DNA from: Bacteroidales bacterium UBA4318
GTDB lineage: Bacteria > Bacteroidota > Bacteroidia > Bacteroidales > UBA932
Length of the DNA: 12,148 nt
Direction: 5' to 3'
Assembly (NCBI GenBank): GCA_002393895.1
Contig: DGUE01000146.1
Coordinates: forward strand, 1-12,148
Each line of letters starts with the position of its first letter. Position 1 is the first letter of the stretch. A program made the position numbers and the translations under genes. Below, in pieces: positions 6,292 through 12,148 of this stretch. The notes below the pieces were generated by a model. The model had not been told where the DNA came from. It was given only the letters and a program-made list of their open reading frames with translations, and made no database searches.

Positions 6292-7665
6292 GGCTGGAGC
6301 GGCGGAGGCACCCACCACCCGAACCGGCCGGCCGGCTGTGCGCACCAGCTTGGAAAGGTCATCCGCCTCAACATTCTCCAAGCGGACCACCGTAGTATCG
6401 TAAACCATCCCCTCCGTATCCAGCGCATGCAGCATGCGGATCTCGCTGCTGCCGATGCGCGAGTCGCGCAGGATGATACTGTCCACCGGCGTGCGGCTCT
6501 GGATGAGCGCGGGAATCTCGTTCAGCACCTGCACCCTCTCGAACACGATGTTGCTCTGCACGGGTATCTCCGCGTAAGGGTAGAAGCTGCGCGAGTACTG
6601 GTCGTGGTCGAAGTGCAGGCAGAGGGCCACCTTGCGCTTCTTCTCCAGCCGGATGTCCCGGAAGACCACGTTGCGCACGCCGCAGCTGTGGCAGATGTTC
6701 CGGTCCTGGCTCATGGTCCAGGTGATGCCGTCGGGGTACGTCATGGTGCCTTCGGTGTGCTCCGGGCGGCAGGTCGAGACGTAATTCACCTTCACCTTGG
6801 GGCCGTTGGAACGGTAGATGCGCCCGCCGCACACAACCGCATCTCCCGAAGACTGGATGTCCATCCCGGATTCCCAGTCACGCCAGCCGCCTGCCAGGAT
6901 GCGGGCGAAAAAGCCGGTAGTGCCGTTGGCGGGGTCATCCAGGTCGACGCAGTCCTCGATGAGGCCGTTCTCTATCCAGCCGAGTTCCGGGTTGGAGGTG
7001 GTGTAGTCGTGGGCGTTGAGGGCGATGGGATCGTCGTAGGTCTTGAAAACGCCGTGCCTCACCACAAAATCGCGCCCGGGCCCGAAATGCACGGCGTCCT
7101 TGAGGCCCTCGATGTGCACATTTTCCACCACTGCGTTCTCGAAGGTGCAGATCTGGATGGCGAAGTCGTTCGGGGGCAGATCCAGGAAGGTGTAGCCATC
7201 CAGCACAAGGTTCCGCACATAGAAGAACCCCGTGTGGCAGCACATGCCCACGATCGTGGGGATGTCTACCGGCCTGCCCTTGCCTGCATCAATGCCGTTG
7301 GCCTTCAGCTGAAGGCCGCGTATGCAGATGTTTTCGTCATACTCCCGGGTGAGGGCGCCGCGGTTCAGGAGGATGAATCGAGCCGCCACCCCCTCGGAAT
7401 CCTCGGCACGGCTCAGAACGGCGCCCGGGACGAATTCGAGGTCGGTATCCGAATCCAGGTAGATGGTGCGGCAGAGTTTGTACTCGCCCGGTTTACGCAC
7501 CTTGATGCGCCCGCCGCCGTCCAGGCAGCGCTGGAAGGCCTCTGAGTTGGTTATTGCGTCATTCTCGGGAAGGAAGCCGAAGCTGTCGGCGTACTTGGTG
7601 CGGGTGCAGGATGGCAGGATGGCCATCAAAGTCGCTACAGCAATTATTATATAGAATCGTTTCAT
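6274..7665 (-). CDS. Right-handed beta-helix lipoprotein (pectate-lyase-like fold)
   Basis: The product has 463 residues. The N terminus MKRFYIIIAVATLMAILPSC is a lipoprotein signal (Cys20). The mature protein opens with a pattern common at the cap of polysaccharide-acting beta-helices (NSEAFQRCLDGGGRIKVRKPGEYKLCRTIYLDSDTDLEFVPGAVL, 40-84). It continues with repeated short beta-rungs (NICIRGLQLKANGID; VENVHIEGLKDAVHFG; NVVFRDIRLEK; IVFERVQVLNEI; IILRDSRIG). A lyase or hydrolase acting on polysaccharide outside the cell is possible, but I see no diagnostic catalytic set, and a binding or structural role is equally open. It follows the Rid/chorismatase-like gene after four bases, so it is probably the last gene of that operon. 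It overlaps the convergent lipoprotein gene by 18 bases, with no clear terminator in between. Confidence 0.8.
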   Translation of the reverse strand: MKRFYIIIAVATLMAILPSCTRTKYADSFGFLPENDAITNSEAFQRCLDGGGRIKVRKPGEYKLCRTIYLDSDTDLEFVPGAVLSRAEDSEGVAARFILLNRGALTREYDENICIRGLQLKANGIDAGKGRPVDIPTIVGMCCHTGFFYVRNLVLDGYTFLDLPPNDFAIQICTFENAVVENVHIEGLKDAVHFGPGRDFVVRHGVFKTYDDPIALNAHDYTTSNPELGWIENGLIEDCVDLDDPANGTTGFFARILAGGWRDWESGMDIQSSGDAVVCGGRIYRSNGPKVKVNYVSTCRPEHTEGTMTYPDGITWTMSQDRNICHSCGVRNVVFRDIRLEKKRKVALCLHFDHDQYSRSFYPYAEIPVQSNIVFERVQVLNEIPALIQSRTPVDSIILRDSRIGSSEIRMLHALDTEGMVYDTTVVRLENVEADDLSKLVRTAGRPVRVVGASAAPALFEEG

Positions 7666-7669
7666 ATTA

Positions 7670-8842
7670 TCAGACTTCGCATTCCATTTCTATGAGCCAG
7701 CCGGGGCGGCAGACGCGGGCCTCGAGGATGATGCGGGGCGTGTCGGGGAAGCGGGCTTGCATGTAGGCGTCCACCTTGGCATAGTCGGAAATATCCCGCA
7801 GGTACACCACCCAGTACGGCACCCCGTCCGGGACGGGTGCGAGGGCGCAATGCGGAAAAGCAATGCCGGTACCGGGCTCCCCTTGTGGGACACGGACCGG
7901 CCCTTTGCTTTTCGCGGAAAGCAAACCGTCCCGGCCGGATTCGGCGAACAGGGCGGCGATGTTTTCCAACAGGCGGTCCGCCTGGGCGATCACATCTCCC
8001 TCGTGAAGGATGTGCCCGAGATGGTCGATGCTGGCTGTGCCGCTGATGTAGATGTGATTGGCAGAAGGACCCGCGACCTTGACCCCACGCTCAAAAGCAA
8101 CGCCATAATCGTGCGTCGGACTCAAATGCGAAAGGGCCTTGAGATAGGTCTTGTCTTCTTCGCGGATGTCTGGCTGAGTGAGAAAATCCATCGCCACCAC
8201 AGCCGAGCGCACTTCGCTGGCACCGCCGATGCCTGTGCTGGCAATGTAGTGAGTATCAAAGCTTAAGCCCTCTTCGGCAAACACATCGTTACGCGCCTTC
8301 ACCAGGCCGGCGTAATTGGAATCGATGTCCCGCACGTAGATCCAGGTGCGGACGCAGTGGGTCTTGAGTTCAAGGCCCAGGGGCCTGATGATACCCAGAT
8401 ACTTATCGAACAGGAGCCGACTCTGCTCATAGCTGGTCTTGCCGGCCGCTTCCTCTTCGGTCAGGCGCAGGCTGTGGAACAAATATTGGTCTGCTTCGGA
8501 AGATGTGCGCACGAGTGCAGCGATGCGGCTGCCGTCCAGCGGTGGCTGCTCCACGATGGAGATTCGTCTGTAGAGGGGGTGCCGGGTGCTCTGCGTTGCT
8601 TCGCAACCCGTTCCGGGAAAATGCTGCACACCCGGCACCTCCTCTACAGCATCCAATGTCAACCGATCATGCAGCGCGGCAGCCTGGTTCTGCGCATCGC
8701 TGAGGAAGAATCGCACATACACCGGACGGCGCCCCTCAGCGCTCTCTTCCGCAAGAAAGACATGCAGCTGCGTCAGCAAATCTTCTAACGCAGCTGCAAA
8801 ATCCGAACTCTTTGCCGGTTTGATTATCCTATAGACCTCCAC
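7670..8842 (-). CDS. Rid (YjgF/YER057c) / chorismatase-like protein
   Basis: The product has 390 residues. The C-terminal two thirds resemble the FkbO/Hyg5 chorismatase branch of the Rid-fold superfamily: CVRTWIYVRDIDSNYAGLVKARNDVF (163-188), STGIGGASE (202-210), YLKALSHLSPTHDYGVAFERG (233-253) and HIYISGTASIDHLGHILHEGDVIAQADRLLENIAALF (263-299). Chorismatases hydrolyse chorismate; this bacteroidal branch is usually only called Rid-like, so the reaction is unproven. The start is GTG at 8842, two bases after the nfnB stop, implying translational coupling. The protein carries two stretches that look inserted: residues 65-92, and residues 310-330 in a loop between AESGRDGLL and VPYWVVYLRD. Each coincides with a DNA palindrome (8568-8649 and 7852-7915). 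Confidence 0.75.
   Translation of the reverse strand: MEVYRIIKPAKSSDFAAALEDLLTQLHVFLAEESAEGRRPVYVRFFLSDAQNQAAALHDRLTLDAVEEVPGVQHFPGTGCEATQSTRHPLYRRISIVEQPPLDGSRIAALVRTSSEADQYLFHSLRLTEEEAAGKTSYEQSRLLFDKYLGIIRPLGLELKTHCVRTWIYVRDIDSNYAGLVKARNDVFAEEGLSFDTHYIASTGIGGASEVRSAVVAMDFLTQPDIREEDKTYLKALSHLSPTHDYGVAFERGVKVAGPSANHIYISGTASIDHLGHILHEGDVIAQADRLLENIAALFAESGRDGLLSAKSKGPVRVPQGEPGTGIAFPHCALAPVPDGVPYWVVYLRDISDYAKVDAYMQARFPDTPRIILEARVCRPGWLIEMECEV
7852..7915. repeat. In-frame palindromic insert (second) inside the Rid/chorismatase-like gene
   Basis: AAAAGCAA (7856-7863) pairs with TTGCTTTT (7905-7912), GCCGGT (7865-7870) with ACCGGC (7896-7901), and GCG (7852-7854) with CGC (7913-7915). Small bulges interrupt the stem, and the loop is 25 bases. 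It encodes residues about 310-330. Bases 7860-7892 match 4093-4125 of the methyltransferase insert at 26/33 positions. A separate small hairpin (GCACC-c-CGTC with GACGGGTGC) lies just outside, at about 7820-7840. Confidence 0.75.
8568..8649. repeat. In-frame palindromic insert (first) inside the Rid/chorismatase-like gene
   Basis: The left arm 8568-8588 and right arm 8629-8649 are reverse complements at 20 of 21 positions. The 40-base middle holds two further small hairpins (GTTGC-ttc-GCAAC and CCCG-ttc-CGGG). It is translated in frame as residues about 65-92 of the protein. Confidence 0.8.
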
Positions 8843-8844
8843 CT

Positions 8845-10236
8845 CTACTTCGCTTTCAGATACTCGTCGATAGCGGCAGCGGCTTTGCGGCCGGCGCCCA
8901 TTGCGAGAATCACGGTAGCGGCACCGGTGACGGCATCACCGCCGGCAAACACGCCGGGACGGGTGGTGGCGCCGGCCTCATCGGCCACAAGGCAGCCACG
9001 CTTGGTAACGTCGATACCGGGGGTAGTGCGGGCAATCAGCGGGTTGGGCGAGGTGCCCAGAGCCATAATCACGGTCTCGGTAGGAATCTCGAATTCGGAA
9101 CCGGGAACCACCACAGGGCTGCGGCGGCCGCTTTCGTCGGGCTCGCCGAGCTCCATGCGCACGCACTTCAGAGCGCGCACCCAGCCCTTCTCATCTCCCA
9201 GGATCTCCACGGGATTGGTGAGCATCTGGAAGTCAATACCTTCTTCCTTGGCGTGGTGCACTTCCTCCTTACGGGCGGGAAGTTCCACCTCGGTGCGGCG
9301 ATATACTATGGTAGTATCAGCGCCCAGGCGCAGGGCCGTACGGGCGGCATCCATCGCGACGTTTCCGCCACCGACCACGCAGACCTTGCTGCCGGCATGG
9401 ATGGGGGTGCGATAATCGTCGCGGAAGGCCTTCATCAGGTTGTTGCGGGTGAGGAATTCGTTGGCGGAGAAGACTCCGTTGAGATTCTCTCCGGGGATGC
9501 CCATGAACTTGGGAAGACCAGCTCCGGTGCCCACGAACACGGCTTCGAAGCCCTCCTGATCCATCAGGGTGTCGATGGTCACGGTGCGGCCGATGATTAC
9601 GTCGGTCTCGATCTTCACACCGGCGGCAATCACATCCTGAAGCTCGCTCTTGAGCACCTTCTCCTTGGGGAGACGGAACTCGGGAATGCCATACTCCAGC
9701 ACACCGCCCGCCTTGTGCAGGGCCTCGAAGATGGTTACGTCGTAGCCCATCTTGGCCAGGTCGTACGAGCATGCGAGGCCGGCAGGGCCGCTTCCGATGA
9801 TGGCCACCTTCTTCCGGTTGCGGAGGGGCAATCCCTTTTTCTCCTCCGCAACCGCGTTCGCAAACGTCCAGTCTGCTACAAACCTCTCCAACTTGCCGAT
9901 AGAAACCGGCTCGAACTTGACGCCGAGAACGCAGCTACCCTCGCACTGGGTCTCCTGGGGGCACACACGGCCGCAAACTGCAGGAAGCGAAGAATCTTCC
10001 GCAATCTTGGCGGCAGCACCGGCAAAATCTCCGGCAGCCACAAGCTCGATAAAATCGGGAATCTTCACGCCCACAGGGCAGGCCTGTACGCAGCGGGGAT
10101 TCTTGCAATGCAGGCAGCGGGAAGCCTCCAGCATCGCCTCTTCTTTGTTATAGCCATAGCACACCTCTTCGAAGTTGTGTGCACGCACTTTGGGATCCTG
10201 CTCACGCACAGGAACACGGGGAATTCTATTTGCCAT
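8845..10236 (-). CDS. nfnB: NADH-dependent ferredoxin:NADP+ oxidoreductase, large subunit (GltD-like)
   Basis: The product has 463 residues. It belongs to the glutamate-synthase beta-subunit-like flavoproteins. The N-terminal domain has two clusters of four cysteines (C41, C44, C49, C53 and C88, C92, C98, C102) that fit two [4Fe-4S] sites. An FAD-binding loop GSGPAG (148-153) follows, then the NADPH-binding VVGGGNVAMDAARTALRLG (287-305), and a C-terminal FAD motif GVFAGGDAVTGAATVILAMGAGRKAA (428-453). Pairing with nfnA points to the Nfn complex, which couples NADH and reduced ferredoxin to NADP+ reduction by electron bifurcation or confurcation in the cytoplasm. The start overlaps the nfnA stop by 11 bases. 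A glutamate synthase small subunit is less likely because no large subunit gene is present. Confidence 0.88.
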   Translation of the reverse strand: MANRIPRVPVREQDPKVRAHNFEEVCYGYNKEEAMLEASRCLHCKNPRCVQACPVGVKIPDFIELVAAGDFAGAAAKIAEDSSLPAVCGRVCPQETQCEGSCVLGVKFEPVSIGKLERFVADWTFANAVAEEKKGLPLRNRKKVAIIGSGPAGLACSYDLAKMGYDVTIFEALHKAGGVLEYGIPEFRLPKEKVLKSELQDVIAAGVKIETDVIIGRTVTIDTLMDQEGFEAVFVGTGAGLPKFMGIPGENLNGVFSANEFLTRNNLMKAFRDDYRTPIHAGSKVCVVGGGNVAMDAARTALRLGADTTIVYRRTEVELPARKEEVHHAKEEGIDFQMLTNPVEILGDEKGWVRALKCVRMELGEPDESGRRSPVVVPGSEFEIPTETVIMALGTSPNPLIARTTPGIDVTKRGCLVADEAGATTRPGVFAGGDAVTGAATVILAMGAGRKAAAAIDEYLKAK

Positions 10237-11062
10237 TTGCGAGGCCCTCCTCGGCCTTATACTGGGCTGAACGCCTCATAGCTTCGTCAAAATCAACAAG
10301 ATAACCATCGAACTCAGGGCCATCCACGCAAGCGAACTTGGTGACTCCGCCAACGCTGAGGCGGCAGGCGCCGCACATGCCGGTGCCGTCCACCATCAGG
10401 GTGTTCATGCTGACCCAGATGGGAATGTTCAGCTTCTTGCAGGTGAGAACCGAGAACTTCATCATGATCATGGGACCGATAGCCACCGCCTGGGTGTAGG
10501 TCTTGCCCTCGGCCACCAGGGCCTCGAGACGGGCGGTGCCCACTCCCTTGAAGCCGTATGAACCATCGTCGGTGCACATGTAGAGGTTGTCCACCACAGG
10601 CTTGAACTCATCTTCGTAGATCAGCAGGTCCTTGGTGCGGGCGCCGATGATCACATCTACGCTCACTCCATGCTCATGCAGCCACTTGGCCTGGGGATAC
10701 ACAGGCGCGGTGCCGAGGCCTCCGGCGATGAAGACAACCTTCTGCTTTGCAAGCTCGTCGGGGCTCATCTTCACGAATTCGGAGGGATTTCCCAGAGGGC
10801 CTGCCACATCGGCGAAGCTGTCCCCTGCCTCGAAATCGTTCACCATGCTGCGCGTAGAAGCGCCGATGGGCTGGATAACGATGGTAACGGTGCCCTTTTC
10901 GCGGTCGTAATCACTGATGGTAAGGGGAATTCGCTCCCCGGGCTCATCTGCGCGCACAATCAGGAACTGCCCGGGAAGGGCGGCCTTGGCGATGCGCGGA
11001 GCTTCCACCACCATCTTGCAGATGGTAGGGTTCAGCATCTTCTTTTCAAGAATCTTGAACAT
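10226..11062 (-). CDS. nfnA: NADH-dependent ferredoxin:NADP+ oxidoreductase, small subunit
   Basis: The product has 278 residues of the ferredoxin-reductase-like family that also includes PyrK and sulfide dehydrogenase subunits. The FAD-binding segment RIPLTISDYD (44-53) is followed by the NAD-binding loop FIAGGLGTAPVYPQ (111-124). A C-terminal iron-sulfur motif has Cys230, Cys233 and Cys245 with a nearby acidic residue (DGTGMCGAC ... FACVDGPEFDG), as in NfnA, whose [2Fe-2S] cluster uses three Cys and one Asp. In Nfn this subunit binds NAD(H) and passes electrons to NfnB. The gene order nfnA then nfnB, with an 11-base overlap, supports a stoichiometric complex. PyrK is excluded by the partner gene. 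Confidence 0.88.
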   Translation of the reverse strand: MFKILEKKMLNPTICKMVVEAPRIAKAALPGQFLIVRADEPGERIPLTISDYDREKGTVTIVIQPIGASTRSMVNDFEAGDSFADVAGPLGNPSEFVKMSPDELAKQKVVFIAGGLGTAPVYPQAKWLHEHGVSVDVIIGARTKDLLIYEDEFKPVVDNLYMCTDDGSYGFKGVGTARLEALVAEGKTYTQAVAIGPMIMMKFSVLTCKKLNIPIWVSMNTLMVDGTGMCGACRLSVGGVTKFACVDGPEFDGYLVDFDEAMRRSAQYKAEEGLANGK

Positions 11063-11088
11063 TATGAAGGGTTATTGTTTTACGGAGG

Positions 11089-11118
11089 TAAAGTTACAAA
11101 AAAATACAGTACGCAAAA
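11089..11118 (-). promoter_or_regulatory. Candidate nfnA operon promoter
   Basis: On the minus strand, TTTTG (11118-11114) and TAACTTTA (11096-11089) are 17 bases apart, a fair match to the Bacteroidota -33 TTTG and -7 TAnnTTTG. The -33 box falls inside the upstream terminator stem. The nfnA ATG at 11062 is 26 bases downstream. Confidence 0.5.
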
Positions 11119-11134
11119 CCCTTTGCGTACTGTA
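11098..11134 (-). terminator. Rho-independent terminator after the barrel protein gene
   Basis: A perfect 13-bp stem (TACAGTACGCAAA, 11105-11117, with TTTGCGTACTGTA, 11122-11134) and a 4-base loop are followed on the minus strand by seven T residues (11104-11098). It lies 28 bases past the stop codon of the barrel gene. Confidence 0.9.
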
Positions 11135-11161
11135 ATTGAATCAGTTCAACCGCTTTCTCTG

Positions 11162-11596
11162 CTAGAACATGTAGCGGATGCCGAGGCCGAAGCTCTGCCA
11201 GCCGAAGCCGGTGCCGGGGACCAGGGTGAAGATAGGCTTCCAGTCGAGTGAGAATCCGAGAGGAATCGAGTTGCAGATATACTCGAGACCCACCTGTGCG
11301 CCAACGCCGAGAACGAAGTTTGCATCCTCGCCACCACCGAGCCACATGTGTGCAGCAGGACCTGCATAGAATCCGAAAGGACCTACGGGAGCAATCTGGA
11401 AGTCGTAGGCAGCGCCAACGCTGACGGCATTGGCACCCCAACCTGCGTCAACTTCGAGGAAGTTCTCGCCACCCATGGTGTGCTGATAGGAAACTTCACC
11501 GCCCCAACCAACGCGAACACCGAGTGCACGAGGCTGTGCGCTTGCAAGTGCTACGAATGCGAACACTGCAACGATAACAGTCAAAATCTTTTTCAT
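11162..11596 (-). CDS. Small outer-membrane beta-barrel protein
   Basis: The product has 144 residues from MKKILT (ATG at 11596; a second in-frame ATG lies two codons upstream at 11602). Residues 1-20 form a signal peptide (ILTVIVAVFAFVALASA, cleavage before Gln21). The mature part alternates aromatic and glycine-rich strands (ALGVRVGWGGEVSYQ; FLEVDAGWGANAVSVGAAYDFQ; GFYAGPAAHMWLGG; FVLGVGAQVGLEYI; FGWQSFGLGIRYMF) and ends in Phe, as outer-membrane barrels do. A function beyond membrane insertion cannot be inferred. It lies downstream of rnfA, with its own promoter candidate and terminator, so it can be a separate unit. Confidence 0.8.
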   Translation of the reverse strand: MKKILTVIVAVFAFVALASAQPRALGVRVGWGGEVSYQHTMGGENFLEVDAGWGANAVSVGAAYDFQIAPVGPFGFYAGPAAHMWLGGGEDANFVLGVGAQVGLEYICNSIPLGFSLDWKPIFTLVPGTGFGWQSFGLGIRYMF

Positions 11597-11618
11597 AAAC
11601 ATAAAGGTTTTAGTTAGA

Positions 11619-11626
11619 CAAATATA
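11619..11626 (-). promoter_or_regulatory. Candidate -7 promoter element for the barrel gene
   Basis: The minus strand reads TATATTTG, a full match to TAnnTTTG, directly abutting the rnfA stop codon and 22 bases before the preferred ATG at 11596. Confidence 0.55.
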
Positions 11627-12148
11627 TTAAACTATTCCTGAAAATCCAAGAAATGCCAGAGCCATGATTCCCACGGAAATCAGAGCGATAGGCAGGCCCT
11701 TGAAGGCCTTGGGAACCTCGTTCATGGCCAGATGCTCGCGTATGCCCGCGAAGAGCACCATGGCAAGGCCGTAGCCGAGCGATGTGGCAAAGGCATAGAC
11801 GGTGGCTTCTCCCAGCCCCAGCATGTGGGCCTCTCCCCCGAAGGTGAACTCCTTGGTAACCACGTTGATGGCCACGCCGAGCACGGCGCAGTTGGTGGTG
11901 ATGAGGGGAAGGAAGATGCCGAGGGCCTGATAGAGCGAAGGGGAAACCTTCTTGAGCACAATCTCCACCATCTGCACCAGCGCCGCGATCACGAGGATGA
12001 AGGCGATGGTCTGCAGGAAAGTGAGCCCGAAGGGCACCAGCAGATACTGGTTGATGAGATACGTGACCACAGTTGCCAGGGTTATCACGAAGCACACCGC
12101 CAGGCTCATGCCGGATGCGGTGGACAGCTTGTTCGACACGCCCAGGAA
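11627..12148 (-). CDS. rnfA: Electron transport complex subunit RnfA (5' end outside window)
   Basis: 173 residues are visible; the frame is open to the window edge, so about 20 N-terminal residues are missing, and the GTG at 12139 is not the start. RnfA is an integral membrane subunit of the Rnf complex (ferredoxin:NAD+ oxidoreductase coupled to Na+ or H+ transport). The segment GIFLPLITTNCAVLGVA, with a conserved Cys, and the stretches VLFAGIREHLA and ALAFLGFSGIV fit RnfA better than NqrE. Five hydrophobic segments are visible. It is typically the last gene of a bacteroidal rnf operon, consistent with a different type of gene following it here. Confidence 0.92.
   Translation of the reverse strand, partial: FLGVSNKLSTASGMSLAVCFVITLATVVTYLINQYLLVPFGLTFLQTIAFILVIAALVQMVEIVLKKVSPSLYQALGIFLPLITTNCAVLGVAINVVTKEFTFGGEAHMLGLGEATVYAFATSLGYGLAMVLFAGIREHLAMNEVPKAFKGLPIALISVGIMALAFLGFSGIV

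Noticed and set aside
6427..7545. 372-codon + strand frame antisense to the beta-helix gene
   Set aside because: The beta-helix gene has a signal peptide, operon context and family pattern; the antisense frame has none.
8845..10236. Glutamate synthase small subunit (gltD)
   Set aside because: The fold is shared, but the partner gene is nfnA and no glutamate synthase large subunit is present.
9253..10281. 342-codon + strand frame antisense to nfnB
   Set aside because: It mirrors the well-supported nfnB gene and shows no domain.

Overview
The window looks like chromosome of a member of the Bacteroidota, probably Bacteroidales. The evidence is several promoters of the TAnnTTTG type, weak or absent Shine-Dalgarno sequences, short lipoprotein signals, a DUF2723 protein, and a bacteroidal RAYT-type transposase. 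GC is fairly high except in the transposase gene. No tRNA, rRNA or CRISPR array is visible, and no gene-free stretch exceeds about 300 bases.

Layout, left to right. (1) + strand: the C-terminal part of a DUF2723 membrane protein (1-978), coupled through TAATG to a lipoprotein of the peptidase C26 / gamma-glutamyl-GABA hydrolase family (978-1877). (2) A module of two divergent genes, a RAYT-like HUH transposase (2102-2965, -) and a SAM-dependent methyltransferase (3178-4293, +). It is enclosed by a pair of 191-bp inverted repeats of about 92% identity (1908-2098 and 4297-4487). Each repeat carries the last codons of phosphoglycerate kinase plus a terminator hairpin, and only the right copy belongs to the intact pgk (4415-5665, -). 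(3) A small lipoprotein (5740-6291, +) read divergently from pgk. (4) A probable minus-strand operon: nfnA (11062-10226), nfnB (10236-8845), a Rid/chorismatase-like protein (8842-7670) and a beta-helix lipoprotein (7665-6274). (5) A small outer-membrane barrel protein (11596-11162, -) and the 3' part of rnfA (12148-11627, -).

rnfA and nfnAB place two ferredoxin/pyridine-nucleotide systems side by side: Rnf links ferredoxin and NAD to an ion gradient, and Nfn links ferredoxin, NADH and NADPH.

The most unusual signal is a set of imperfect palindromes of about 60-100 bp lying in frame inside three unrelated genes: the C26 lipoprotein, the methyltransferase and the Rid/chorismatase-like gene. 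They encode Gly/Ala/Ser/Pro-rich loops that look like additions to the protein families. Two of them, in different genes, share a 33-bp stretch at 26/33 identity, so they appear to be copies of one dispersed element that tolerates translation, comparable in concept to the Rickettsia palindromic elements. A RAYT, from a family known to act on palindromic repeats, lies in the same window. Any link between the two is inference.
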